Positions 8,788-16,430 of a stretch of 64,000 bases of DNA are shown here, one piece after another. Location: assembly GCA_041389725.1 (NCBI GenBank), contig JAWKRG010000006.1, forward strand, positions 496,001 to 560,000. The letters run 5' to 3'. Each line of letters opens with the position of its first letter. The first letter of the stretch is position 1. This DNA comes from Polyangiaceae bacterium (lineage in GTDB: Bacteria > Myxococcota_A > Polyangia > Polyangiales > Polyangiaceae). The notes under the pieces were generated by a model. That model searched no databases, was not told where the DNA came from, and worked only from the letters and a program-made list of their open reading frames with translations. Made by a program: the position numbers and the translations under genes.

Positions 8788-9771
8788 ATGCAGCCCCGAG
8801 GCCTCGTGCGTGTGGTCGTGTTGCTCGGATGCATGGCGGCGCCTGCCCACGCGACGGACTGCAAGCCTGCTGGGGGCGTCAGCCCCTGTCTCGACGCCGA
8901 GGCGCTCTGGCTCGCTCAGGGACGTTCGGGATTCCTGGGCATCGAGTCGACCGCGGTCCCAGCCGCGCACGCCTTGTCCGTGGGCGCTGGGACGAGCTAT
9001 TCGCACCGCCCCCTGGTGCTCAACGTGCCGTCCCCGGACCCCGAAGGGCGCGACGTCAACGTCGTCCGGCACCTGGTAACGACGACGTACACCATGAGCT
9101 ACGCGCCCCTGGCTGGCCTCGAAGCAACCCTGTCCACGCCCTTCAGTCCGCTGCAGGACGGCGCGGGCACCGAGGCCATCACGTCACGGGTCAGCGCGCC
9201 GCTTCCCCGGGCCGCGGTCCGCGATCCGCGCCTGGGCGCGGCCTACACGCTTCGACTCTCGGACGTCGGCACGCTTCGGGCCCAAGCGGACATCACGCTC
9301 CCGCTGGGCGACGAGCGCGCCCTGGCCGGCGAGGAGGGCGTCGGAGTCGCCCCACGACTCACCTTCGGCGCTGTCGTGGAGCACGTCGAACTCGCGGGCT
9401 CCCTCGGCGCGCGAGTGCGGCGCAGCGTGCCCTTCGCGTCAGTGACCTGGGGTTCGGAGCTCTCGACGGCCTTGGGCGCGCTGGTGCACGTGCTTTCGCG
9501 TGACCAACTCAACGTCGCGCTGGAGGGCCACGTGCGGAACTCACTTTACGATCAGGCGAGCGGCGGCGTGCTCGCCCCTGCCGAGTGGCTGCTCTCAGTT
9601 CAGTCTGCCCCGTTCACGGACCCTGGGCTGCTCCTTCAGCTCGGCGGTGGGACGGCGTTGCCATTGTCGTCCCTGGATCGAGAAGGGCAGACCGAGCAGT
9701 TCGCCGGCCTCACCTCCCCCCGCGTCCGCGGTGTGTTCGTCGTCCGCTACACGACGCCCGCAACGCCGTGA
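8788..9771 (+). CDS. Secreted protein, predicted outer-membrane beta-barrel
   Basis: 327 aa with an N-terminal signal peptide (cleavage likely after APAHA, residue 22). Two early Cys (CKPAGGVSPCLD) may form a disulfide. The rest alternates short amphipathic beta segments (LSVGAGTSYSH, TYTMSYAPLAGLEATLSTPF, LQADITLPLG-like, FVVRYTT at the end), a pattern of outer-membrane barrels and of the barrel-like N-terminal domains found in myxobacterial OmpA-type proteins. No OmpA peptidoglycan-binding domain follows. It has no operon partner; its stop abuts exactly the stop of the convergent export gene (TGATCA at 9769-9774). Confidence 0.7.
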   Translation: MQPRGLVRVVVLLGCMAAPAHATDCKPAGGVSPCLDAEALWLAQGRSGFLGIESTAVPAAHALSVGAGTSYSHRPLVLNVPSPDPEGRDVNVVRHLVTTTYTMSYAPLAGLEATLSTPFSPLQDGAGTEAITSRVSAPLPRAAVRDPRLGAAYTLRLSDVGTLRAQADITLPLGDERALAGEEGVGVAPRLTFGAVVEHVELAGSLGARVRRSVPFASVTWGSELSTALGALVHVLSRDQLNVALEGHVRNSLYDQASGGVLAPAEWLLSVQSAPFTDPGLLLQLGGGTALPLSSLDREGQTEQFAGLTSPRVRGVFVVRYTTPATP

Positions 9772-10371
9772 TCAGAAGACGCGTTCGTGGATGTAGATCG
9801 AGTCGCCAGCTTGCAGTGGGATGTCCTTCGAGCGGCCCTCGGTGATCGCGTCCACGCTGAGCACCACGGTCTGGGTTCCGCTCTTCGTGCGGCGCGTCAG
9901 GTTCACTCTGTCTTTGTTGGCGATTGACGTCAGGCCGCCTGCCAAGCTCACTGCCTGAATCAGGGTCATGCCCGGCGTGAGGGGAAAGCTACCAGGCTTC
10001 TGCACCTGACCGAGGACCGTGACGCGCTTGCTGTTGTACTCCTTGATGGAGACGACCACGCTCGGGTCGGAGAGGATCTTCTTCTCGATCAGCTGCTTGC
10101 GAATCAGGCGTGAGACTTCCTGTGGCTCGAGCCCCGCCACCTTCACGGTCTGAATGTAGGGCAGGTCCACACTGCCATCGGAAGCGATCTGATACTCCTG
10201 AGGCAGGTCCTTCTCACCCACGATCTGCATCTGGAAGACGTCGCCAGGGCCGAGGGTGGTGCTCTCTACGGGCGGCGCAAGCTTCACGTGGCTGTTGTCG
10301 GCGCTTGGACCACAGCCGAAGAGCGTGAGCAGAGCCACGAGCAGCAAGCCGAAACGAGCGAAGGACATCAC
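9772..10371 (-). CDS. Polysaccharide export (OPX, Wza-like) lipoprotein lacking a C-terminal membrane domain
   Basis: Periplasmic/outer-membrane lipoprotein of 199 aa. A lipoprotein signal ends in LTLFGC (C20). A polysaccharide-export (PES) domain at about 40-115 (LGPGDVFQMQIVGEKDLPQEY, DGSVDLPYIQTVKVAGL) is followed by an SLBB-like domain at 115-190 (VTVLGQVQKPGSFPLTPGMTL). E. coli Wza is about 380 aa and ends in a helix that forms the outer-membrane pore; here the protein stops after the SLBB part. The outer-membrane barrel gene directly upstream probably supplies the pore, as in composite OPX/beta-barrel systems known from Myxococcus. It is the last gene of the operon that starts at 12401. 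Confidence 0.9.
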   Translation of the reverse strand: MMSFARFGLLLVALLTLFGCGPSADNSHVKLAPPVESTTLGPGDVFQMQIVGEKDLPQEYQIASDGSVDLPYIQTVKVAGLEPQEVSRLIRKQLIEKKILSDPSVVVSIKEYNSKRVTVLGQVQKPGSFPLTPGMTLIQAVSLAGGLTSIANKDRVNLTRRTKSGTQTVVLSVDAITEGRSKDIPLQAGDSIYIHERVF

Positions 10372-10428
10372 ACTGGCCTTGGGTGGCGACGGGAGCGGAG
10401 ATATTCATCCGCTCCCATCAGGCGTGGC

Positions 10429-11784
10429 TCACATGAACCAGCGAGCGCCGAGCCAGACTTCGTAGCGGGAGAACTGTAGGTTGTCTGTGCTTGTCGGGTC
10501 GTTGACGTCATTGCGCACTCGCACATCGTCGAGCGCTGCATTGTACCGCCCCGTCAGGTTCAAGCCCACTGTGTCGCTCGGTCGGTATTCGACGAAAGCG
10601 GTCGCATCCACCCGGTTCTCGCCGAACGCAGCATTGCGCTGAGTACCGCCCTGAAAAAAGGTCGTGGGGTGCGTCAAGTGACTCAGGCCGCCTTCGACGG
10701 AAAAGAGCACGACGCCGCCTGCGAAGTACTGGAAGTTCGCGTAGCCACGGTCACGACGGTAGTAGTCACCGAGGTAGCTGTTGGAATAGTCACGGATGTA
10801 GCCCGCGGCGATGGACGCCAGGCCCACCGTCGCATCGCCGGGCTGGAGCTGGGGCTGCGGCAAAAGGAACCACTTGAGCTCCGCGTGCGCTACCGGGCCT
10901 TCGTAGTTGCGTTGCGGAACCGAGGAACTGTCGTAGAAGCTCGCCGCCCAGCCCGCCATGGCCAGGAGGGCAAAGGAGTTCGTGATGAGACCGTTGACGC
11001 CGATGCGCGAGCGAACGATCTGCGCTTCGTTCTGCGTCTGCGTGTCCGAGTAGCGCAGGAACCCGATGTCACCATCGTAGAGCAGCGCCGTGCGGGGCAA
11101 GAAGCGCCAGCGCCCGCGGGTCTTGATGTAGTGCTGGGTGTTGTTCAGATCCTGGAACAGGCTGCGCTCGAAGTAGTTGTACATGACTTCGTACCCGAGC
11201 CGCCATTCGAACAGGCCACCACCCGGCCGCCAGTTCACGCCCGCACCGAGGCGGAGACTATCGCGGTCGAACGCGTCGTCTTCGCCCACCGAATTGGAGG
11301 GCTCGACCGTGCGCAGATAGTCACCGTACAGATCAAAGCCCCAAGGCCGCTGGGGCAACACGTCGAGGGCGAAGTTCGCACCAGCGTTGAAGTGCCGCTG
11401 ATTGCTCGCGTCGTCGGAGAATTGAGAGTCGGTCGCGATCAGCTCGTTGTAGGAGCCGAACACGCCTGCCTTGAAGGTAAGCTTGGGCGGCTCGCCGGGC
11501 GCCTGGCCGCGACGCTGCGGTCCGAGGGTCGAGAGCGTGAGCGACGGGGTAATCCTCAGCCGGATCATCGAAATGATCGGGTCCTCGTCATCCGCCTTCT
11601 GGAAGTAGTTGGAGTCGTAGCCCACCTCACCAGACACCCCGGGATGGAGCTCCAGGTTGCCAGTGCGAATGCCGATGCCTTCGCCGGTGCGACGGTCCTT
11701 CAGCCACGGCTGAGTCTGAGCCGAAGCGGACAGGGTCAAGGTTGCGACGCCGAGCGTCGCCACAAGGAAGGCGCGTAGTTTCAT
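10429..11784 (-). CDS. Outer-membrane beta-barrel, likely polysaccharide export porin
   Basis: 451 aa with a signal peptide cleaved near SASA-QTQ (22). The mature part is rich in alternating aromatic/hydrophobic strands (SGEVGYDSNYFQKADDED, FDLYGDYLRTVEPSN, GYEVMYNYFERS) and ends in Trp-Phe-Met (ARWFM), near the aromatic C-terminus used for barrel assembly. The VGYDSN(Y/V)F start is typical of the beta-barrel partners of short OPX proteins. It lies 57 bp upstream of the short OPX lipoprotein and downstream of a small secreted protein, so the three genes make an export operon. The pairing with OPX, rather than the sequence alone, is the main support for the role. Confidence 0.82.
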   Translation of the reverse strand: MKLRAFLVATLGVATLTLSASAQTQPWLKDRRTGEGIGIRTGNLELHPGVSGEVGYDSNYFQKADDEDPIISMIRLRITPSLTLSTLGPQRRGQAPGEPPKLTFKAGVFGSYNELIATDSQFSDDASNQRHFNAGANFALDVLPQRPWGFDLYGDYLRTVEPSNSVGEDDAFDRDSLRLGAGVNWRPGGGLFEWRLGYEVMYNYFERSLFQDLNNTQHYIKTRGRWRFLPRTALLYDGDIGFLRYSDTQTQNEAQIVRSRIGVNGLITNSFALLAMAGWAASFYDSSSVPQRNYEGPVAHAELKWFLLPQPQLQPGDATVGLASIAAGYIRDYSNSYLGDYYRRDRGYANFQYFAGGVVLFSVEGGLSHLTHPTTFFQGGTQRNAAFGENRVDATAFVEYRPSDTVGLNLTGRYNAALDDVRVRNDVNDPTSTDNLQFSRYEVWLGARWFM

Positions 11785-11837
11785 TGTGGTTCAGGCCTGA
11801 GTGGGCGGCGCGCCCCCGCGCGTCCCCCGAGTCAGGA

Positions 11838-12401
11838 TCACAGCGTAGGACTGCTAATCGGGGGCGGCTGGGAGATCAAGGGGTCATCGGGGAAGTTCGA
11901 CGGGTCATCGGGAATTGTCGGGTCGATGTCCACGGTCACTTCCGTGTCGCCCACGAACCCGGTCTCTTCGCCGATACACTGATTGGCTTCGGCGACCAGG
12001 CTCTTCACCCGCTCGCGCAGGGTCTGGATCACCGTGAACTCATGCTTGCCCTGATCCTTGTCACCCGACTTGGCGGCGGCATCGAGGTTCGGTTGGCGGT
12101 CGCGCGCGGAACGCGTGGCAACGTCCGCCTGGTTCAGCTTGTCATCCAGGCACAAGACCTTGACCACGTCGCGCTTCTCGCGCGCCTCCGAGAGCATGCG
12201 GCGAATCGTGGACGAGTCCTGATTCATCGCGACGAGATAGTCCAGTACGAGCTTCTTCATCTGCTCGAGAGACAGTGACTCCGCCTGCTGCGTGTTGAGC
12301 TCAGGTACCTGCTGGCCATCGCCCGCGGGTTGCGCGCCCGCGACGCTCATCGCAGCAACGACACTGGCCGCGATGGCACTGGCCCAAATTCGTTTGCCCA
12401 T
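11838..12401 (-). CDS. Small secreted protein of the polysaccharide export operon
   Basis: 187 aa with a clear signal peptide (cleavage after AMSVAGA, about residue 23). The mature protein is helical and charged (SLEQMKKLVLDYLVAMNQD, IQTLRERVKSLVAEANQCIGEE) with two Cys (VLCLDDK and NQCIGEE) and a Pro/Asp-rich tail (DPTIPDDPSNFPDDP). No catalytic motif is visible. It is the first gene after the promoter at 12438-12466 and lies 53 bp upstream of the barrel, so it probably assists or regulates the export complex in the periplasm. The start is ATG 12401 with a purine-rich GGGAG about 10 bases upstream. Confidence 0.75.
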   Translation of the reverse strand: MGKRIWASAIAASVVAAMSVAGAQPAGDGQQVPELNTQQAESLSLEQMKKLVLDYLVAMNQDSSTIRRMLSEAREKRDVVKVLCLDDKLNQADVATRSARDRQPNLDAAAKSGDKDQGKHEFTVIQTLRERVKSLVAEANQCIGEETGFVGDTEVTVDIDPTIPDDPSNFPDDPLISQPPPISSPTL

Positions 12402-12437
12402 TACTGTCGGACTCCCTCTCTCCCTGGAACGCCCGGC

Positions 12438-12466
12438 AGTATAGGGAGCAGGTTTTGTGCTGTCAA
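12438..12466 (-). promoter_or_regulatory. Near-consensus sigma70 promoter of the polysaccharide export operon
   Basis: On the minus strand TTGACA (12466-12461) is followed by a 17-bp spacer and TATACT (12443-12438). This is a perfect -35, optimal spacing and a 5/6 match to the -10. The expected transcript start is near 12431, giving a leader of about 30 bases to the ATG at 12401. Such a match is unusual in DNA of this GC content. The flanking stretch (12461-12500) is also AT-rich for this genome. Confidence 0.75.
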
Positions 12467-12672
12467 CGCACCGGTTTCTACGAAAAAAACTCATGATTCT
12501 AGACTCTTCGGCTGTAGGGGCCGTTCTGAAGGCACGGTTATCGCACCAATGTTCGATGCGCTGCGCTCTTCGTTCGTTCACGAGCGCGTTCCTTCCGTCG
12601 TTCCCGCACGCGCCAGCGGCCGGCCTGCTGGCCGACCGCACCAACGCCTGTCAGCTGCCTCGAAACGAACGC

Positions 12673-14097
12673 CTACTGCTTCACGAAACTGACGGGCACC
12701 TGAATCACGGCGCTGCCGCCCTCGGGCGGATCGAACTGGGCGGCCGAAGCACGCGCTCGCACGCAGCTGACGACGGATCCTGGGAGGTTGCCGCTCGCTG
12801 CCGCGCCCACGCTCTGCACCTCACCGCCCGGTCCAACGCGGATGGTGAGGCGAACGCTGCCTTGCGCGTCGGGATTCTCCGACAGTCCGCGGTTGTAGCA
12901 AGCACGGAAACCGGCGCGCATCCCCGCGACGACGCGGGACGCGTTGCTCACGGTACCGCCGCTGACCGCAGCACCACCGACGCTGGCGCTACCCTTGGGT
13001 CCGGCGACTTTCTTTGCTTCACCCGAACCACCGGTGCCCGCACCCTTGCCCGTGTTGGCGAGTCCGGCGAGGCCACTGCCTGCGCCAGTGCCGGGACGAA
13101 TGGGACCGCCACCACCACCAAGTCGCAGACTACCGGGGCCGCCGGCAGACACACCCGCGCCACTCGCCGCAGCCGCATCGAGAGCGCTGGTCGGAACCTC
13201 GCCACCCTTGAGCACGCCCGCGGTCGCAGGGCCTTCGCTGGAGAGTGCGCCCAAGGTCGCCATCTCCAGTTGATCGAGTTCTTGGGACAACGCCGCGGCT
13301 TGCGCACCGGACATGGCTCCACCCGCCTTGCCTCCGGATCCCTTGGCGCCACCTCCCGCAGCAGCTGCCTTCTTCGGCGCCTCGGCTTTTTCAGCCTTCT
13401 CCGCGTTCGCGTCAGGGTCCACTTCCGCCTCTTCCACAGGGGGCGGCGGCGGCAACGCCTTCACCGAGTCCACCAGGCCCGCGACATTCACTTCGTCGTC
13501 GATGACCGGGTCGAGCCAATCGGAGTAGATGGCGCCGATGGCGAGGAAGTGCAGCAGAAACGAGAACGCCGCGATCATCGTGGTGCCCCAGTCGATGCTG
13601 GTGGCACCGCTGGTCACGCTCACGGGCAGCTGCGGTTTGGGTTGCACCGGCGGCGGCGTGACGAACTGGAACAGGATCGTCGTGTTGGCGACGACGACCT
13701 TGCCGCGCGAGTCTTCGGTGAGGCGCACCTGATAGGCGCCCTGCGGGGTGCGTCGCGCCTGCCCCTTGAGCACGCTCAAGTCCGAGATACCGGTCGGCAG
13801 CGCGATGCGGCCGGTCATGCCGTCCAGGAAGTTCAGGTGATACTCGTTGCCCACCAGCTCGAACAAGCGGAAGTTCGGCGGCACGTTCTGGGTCGCGATG
13901 ACGAACATGCTCTTTTCGCTCGGCCCGATCGTCACGTGAGTGCGCTGCTTGATGATGCGCTCTTCGATGATGCGACCGCCCTGTACCAGCCCGATGCGCA
14001 GCACCTTCGGTCCCGAAAGTGCAACGGCGCGCATCACTGCCGTCATTTGTCCGGGGCGCTGGGCACCGCCGGGCGTCTGGTAGGGCTGTTGAGTCAT
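12673..14097 (-). CDS. AgmX/PglI-type trans-envelope protein (FHA-like N-terminus, one TM, TonB-like C-terminus); GltG/GltJ-like
   Basis: 474 aa. The N-terminal 33-147 is beta-rich with the FHA-like start VLRIGLVQGGRIIEERIIKQ and THVTIGPSEKS. One hydrophobic helix lies at about 171-190 (GTTMIAAFSFLLHFLAIGAI). A Pro/Glu/Lys then Ala/Gly-rich linker follows to about 390, and the C-terminus (VVAGMRAGFRACYNRGL, GSVRLTIRVGPGGEVQSV, FDPPEGGSAVIQVPVSF) is the TonB-like AgmX/PglI domain. Known relatives span the inner membrane and periplasm in the Myxococcus gliding and Nfs sporulation machines. The start at 14097 has GAGGAG six bases upstream. It is the last gene of the seven-gene operon. Confidence 0.85.
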   Translation of the reverse strand: MTQQPYQTPGGAQRPGQMTAVMRAVALSGPKVLRIGLVQGGRIIEERIIKQRTHVTIGPSEKSMFVIATQNVPPNFRLFELVGNEYHLNFLDGMTGRIALPTGISDLSVLKGQARRTPQGAYQVRLTEDSRGKVVVANTTILFQFVTPPPVQPKPQLPVSVTSGATSIDWGTTMIAAFSFLLHFLAIGAIYSDWLDPVIDDEVNVAGLVDSVKALPPPPPVEEAEVDPDANAEKAEKAEAPKKAAAAGGGAKGSGGKAGGAMSGAQAAALSQELDQLEMATLGALSSEGPATAGVLKGGEVPTSALDAAAASGAGVSAGGPGSLRLGGGGGPIRPGTGAGSGLAGLANTGKGAGTGGSGEAKKVAGPKGSASVGGAAVSGGTVSNASRVVAGMRAGFRACYNRGLSENPDAQGSVRLTIRVGPGGEVQSVGAAASGNLPGSVVSCVRARASAAQFDPPEGGSAVIQVPVSFVKQ

Positions 14098-14192
14098 GAA
14101 GTACTCCTCGAAGCCCCACAGGACAGCCGTGGGGCGATGGGCGTCAGACACTTGCTACGCCCGAAAGTTCCGCGGGGTCTAGGAGAGATTAG

Positions 14193-14786
14193 TCAGCCTA
14201 GCTCCGAAGGTCCAGCGGCCGTCTCCGCGATGCCTGATGTAGGCGCATGTGTGTCCTCAGCCACACGGCCCAGCGCCGCCAGCACCCGATTCCATCCCTC
14301 GCGCCGTGCCTCGATCAGCATGTCGAGCTTCCGACCAATCAGGGTGCAGAGGACGGCAGCGACCACGCCAGCGGCAAACGCGATGGCGGCGGGAACGACG
14401 GCCACGTCGCCGCTCGGAATGCTCTGCGACAGCATCACCAGTCCGCTCAAGGCGCCGAGGGCCATCGCCACCCGACCAGCCACGCGCGGCAGGTAGCCGA
14501 CGCGGCGCACGTCGCTCTGGGCGAGGAAAGAGAGCTCGGTCACCGCGTAGACCGCCTCCCCTTCCGTGGAAGCGTCGAGCACCGCCGCGATGGCCTCGCG
14601 CAGCCTGCTCTCCTCGGGCAGGCGGTCGAGCTGAGTCCGAATGCTGTCCACGGAAGGCACGCGCCCAATCCTGCCCAGCATCTCGAGTTCGCGCCCAGCG
14701 CTACGCTGCAACGTCAACAGCGGGCGCGCGCTCAACCAGACGGAGCCCACGGCGCCAAGGAGCGCCAGCGCGAGCAACGCGATCAT
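14193..14786 (-). CDS. Membrane protein with degenerate MotA/TolQ/ExbB-like topology
   Basis: 197 aa. A first hydrophobic helix at 1-20 is followed by a cytoplasmic helical region of about 85 residues, then two more helices at about 103-123 (GRVAMALGALSGLVMLSQSI) and 129-150 (AVVPAAIAFAAGVVAAVLCT). Size, topology and the small-residue-rich last two helices match the MotA/TolQ/ExbB proton-channel family, but the classic GLLGTV motif is only loosely recognisable. If correct, it could energise the TonB-like protein encoded next. No TolR/ExbD-like gene is present. The assignment rests on topology and operon position. Confidence 0.62.
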   Translation of the reverse strand: MIALLALALLGAVGSVWLSARPLLTLQRSAGRELEMLGRIGRVPSVDSIRTQLDRLPEESRLREAIAAVLDASTEGEAVYAVTELSFLAQSDVRRVGYLPRVAGRVAMALGALSGLVMLSQSIPSGDVAVVPAAIAFAAGVVAAVLCTLIGRKLDMLIEARREGWNRVLAALGRVAEDTHAPTSGIAETAAGPSELG

Positions 14787-14813
14787 AGGACGACCCCGCG
14801 GCGAGGCGCGCGA

Positions 14814-15056
14814 TCAGAAGGGGTCGCTGTACAGCGCCTTCTCGATGCGGTGCAAGAAAGGCTGCCGGAGTTCCGCCAACGTCAGCTTCGGCTGAATCCG
14901 ACTGACATCCACCGCCGCAATGGGTTTCTGCACGCGGCCCACGATGGTGACTTCGCTGATGGTGACCACGCGACCCTTGCTTTGCGCCAGGGCGGACGCT
15001 GGCGCGAGGGTGCCCAGCACCGCTGCCAACACGCTGATCTTCACGCCGAGTCTCAC
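14814..15056 (-). CDS. Small secreted protein of the Glt/Nfs-like operon
   Basis: Eighty residues with a signal peptide (LAAVLGTLAPASALA, cleavage near 25). The mature part of about 55 residues reads VVTISEVTIVGRVQKPIAAV followed by a helical end with LRQPFLHRIEKALYSDPF. The start overlaps the end of the TPR lipoprotein gene as ATGA (15053-15056), which supports it as a real gene. The VxIVGRVQKP segment recalls short motifs in Myxococcota proteins that precede AgmX-type genes; no function is known to me. Confidence 0.68.
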   Translation of the reverse strand: MRLGVKISVLAAVLGTLAPASALAQSKGRVVTISEVTIVGRVQKPIAAVDVSRIQPKLTLAELRQPFLHRIEKALYSDPF

Positions 15057-16414
15057 TTCTTTGCTCCTGAGTCTGGCATCGATCCCGTCGAGCCGCCACT
15101 GGTCGCGCCGCTGCTGGCAGCGGGCTTCGGCTTCTCCGCAGCCTTGGAATCGATGATCGCCTTCTTCGTCTTGGCGCGCGTGATCAACTCGTCCGTATCG
15201 TCCTTCTCACCTGGCTTCGCGCGCGGCTTCATCTTCTTGAAAGTCTCGAACTCGCTGATCGCCTTGTCCACTGCCTGCCCCTCGGACACTCCAGGCACCG
15301 AGGCACTGAACAAGTAGAGCAGCCCGAGGTTGTAGTGAACCTCGGCCAACTGCGGATCCTTGCTCACCACCCACTCGAGTTCCTTCTTTGCCTCGGTCGT
15401 CTTTCCCAGCAGGCGATAGGCGTCACCCAGATTCAAGCGCGCCAGCACGTTGTTCTTGTCGTACTTGAGAGCAGTCTCGAGCAATTGCGCCGCAGTCGTG
15501 GCGTTGCCCGCTTCCAGGTGGTAGCTGGCCAAGTGAACCTGTGCCTCGACCAAGTCGGGGCGCGTTTTCATGGCCGCTTCGAAGTCCTCCATCGCACCCT
15601 TGCGGTTGCCCTGTTCTTTGTAGATCAGCGCGCGCAGCAGCCGTGCCTCGGCGTTGTCCTTGTCTCGCGCCGGGTTCTCGTCGCCGAAACCATCAAGGAC
15701 CGCCTGAAGCGTGTAGAGCGCCAGGTCGAGGCGGCGACGGCGGTAGTGATCGCGCGCGATCACGATCATCGCTGGGCGATAGTCCGGGTTCTTCTTGAGG
15801 GCTTCGCGCGCGTACTTCTGCGCCTCAGCGCTGTCGCCCTGGATGCTCTTCACTTCGGCCATGGCGGCGGGGACCGCCGCGCTCTTCGGCATCTTTGCCG
15901 CCTTGGAGTTGAGGAAGGACTCCGCCTCGCCGCCTTTGCCCGAGCGCGCAGCCAATACTGCGTAGCCGACGATCGCTGGCTCGTAGTCCGGAACTACACT
16001 CACGGCCTTCTGGTAGGACGACATCGCGCCGCTGACCTCGCCGAGGCGCTCCTTGACGACTCCGAGGGAATAGAAGGCCTGATACGCTTTCGGATCCGAC
16101 TCCGTAGCCTGCGTGAACTGCTGTCGGGCGCCCTGCAAGTCGCCGGCCTGGAAGGCAGACATCCCCGCCTGGTAGGAAGCCTGCGCCTGCGCGTTCATCC
16201 GCGGCCGATTCGTTGCCGCCTCGCCACTCGACGGCGCGTCGGTCACCGCGTACTGCTGCCCACCCGGACTGTAGACCGCGCCGGGGCCACCTGTGCTCGG
16301 CGTGTCCACGCGGGTGCCCGTGGGCAGATTGCTGTCCTTCTGCTTGCCACCGCAAGCCACGCTGCCGAGTCCGAGCAGCACGGCCACGGCGAGTGGCGCC
16401 CAAGATCTGTGCAT
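15053..16414 (-). CDS. TPR repeat lipoprotein, GltE/AglT-like
   Basis: 453 aa from the second ATG at 16414. A lipoprotein signal ends in GLGSVAC (C21), then a Gly/Ser/Pro linker and about eight tetratricopeptide repeats from residue 60 to 390 (for example AYQAFYSLGVVKERLGEVSG, ADLVEAQ-like and NVLARLNLGDAYRLLGKTTE). The tail is Lys/Ala/Ser-rich. It matches outer-membrane TPR lipoproteins such as GltE (AglT) of the Myxococcus gliding machine and NfsE of the sporulation machine. It lies 14 bp downstream of the 1402-residue gene and is coupled to the 80-residue gene. Confidence 0.82.
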   Translation of the reverse strand: MHRSWAPLAVAVLLGLGSVACGGKQKDSNLPTGTRVDTPSTGGPGAVYSPGGQQYAVTDAPSSGEAATNRPRMNAQAQASYQAGMSAFQAGDLQGARQQFTQATESDPKAYQAFYSLGVVKERLGEVSGAMSSYQKAVSVVPDYEPAIVGYAVLAARSGKGGEAESFLNSKAAKMPKSAAVPAAMAEVKSIQGDSAEAQKYAREALKKNPDYRPAMIVIARDHYRRRRLDLALYTLQAVLDGFGDENPARDKDNAEARLLRALIYKEQGNRKGAMEDFEAAMKTRPDLVEAQVHLASYHLEAGNATTAAQLLETALKYDKNNVLARLNLGDAYRLLGKTTEAKKELEWVVSKDPQLAEVHYNLGLLYLFSASVPGVSEGQAVDKAISEFETFKKMKPRAKPGEKDDTDELITRAKTKKAIIDSKAAEKPKPAASSGATSGGSTGSMPDSGAKK

Positions 16415-16430
16415 CACTCCTCCCGCCTCC

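Noticed and set aside
12457..14496. 679-codon plus-strand frame
   Set aside because: Antisense to the FHA-TonB gene; repetitive Gly/Ala linker on the real strand makes a long Arg/His shadow.
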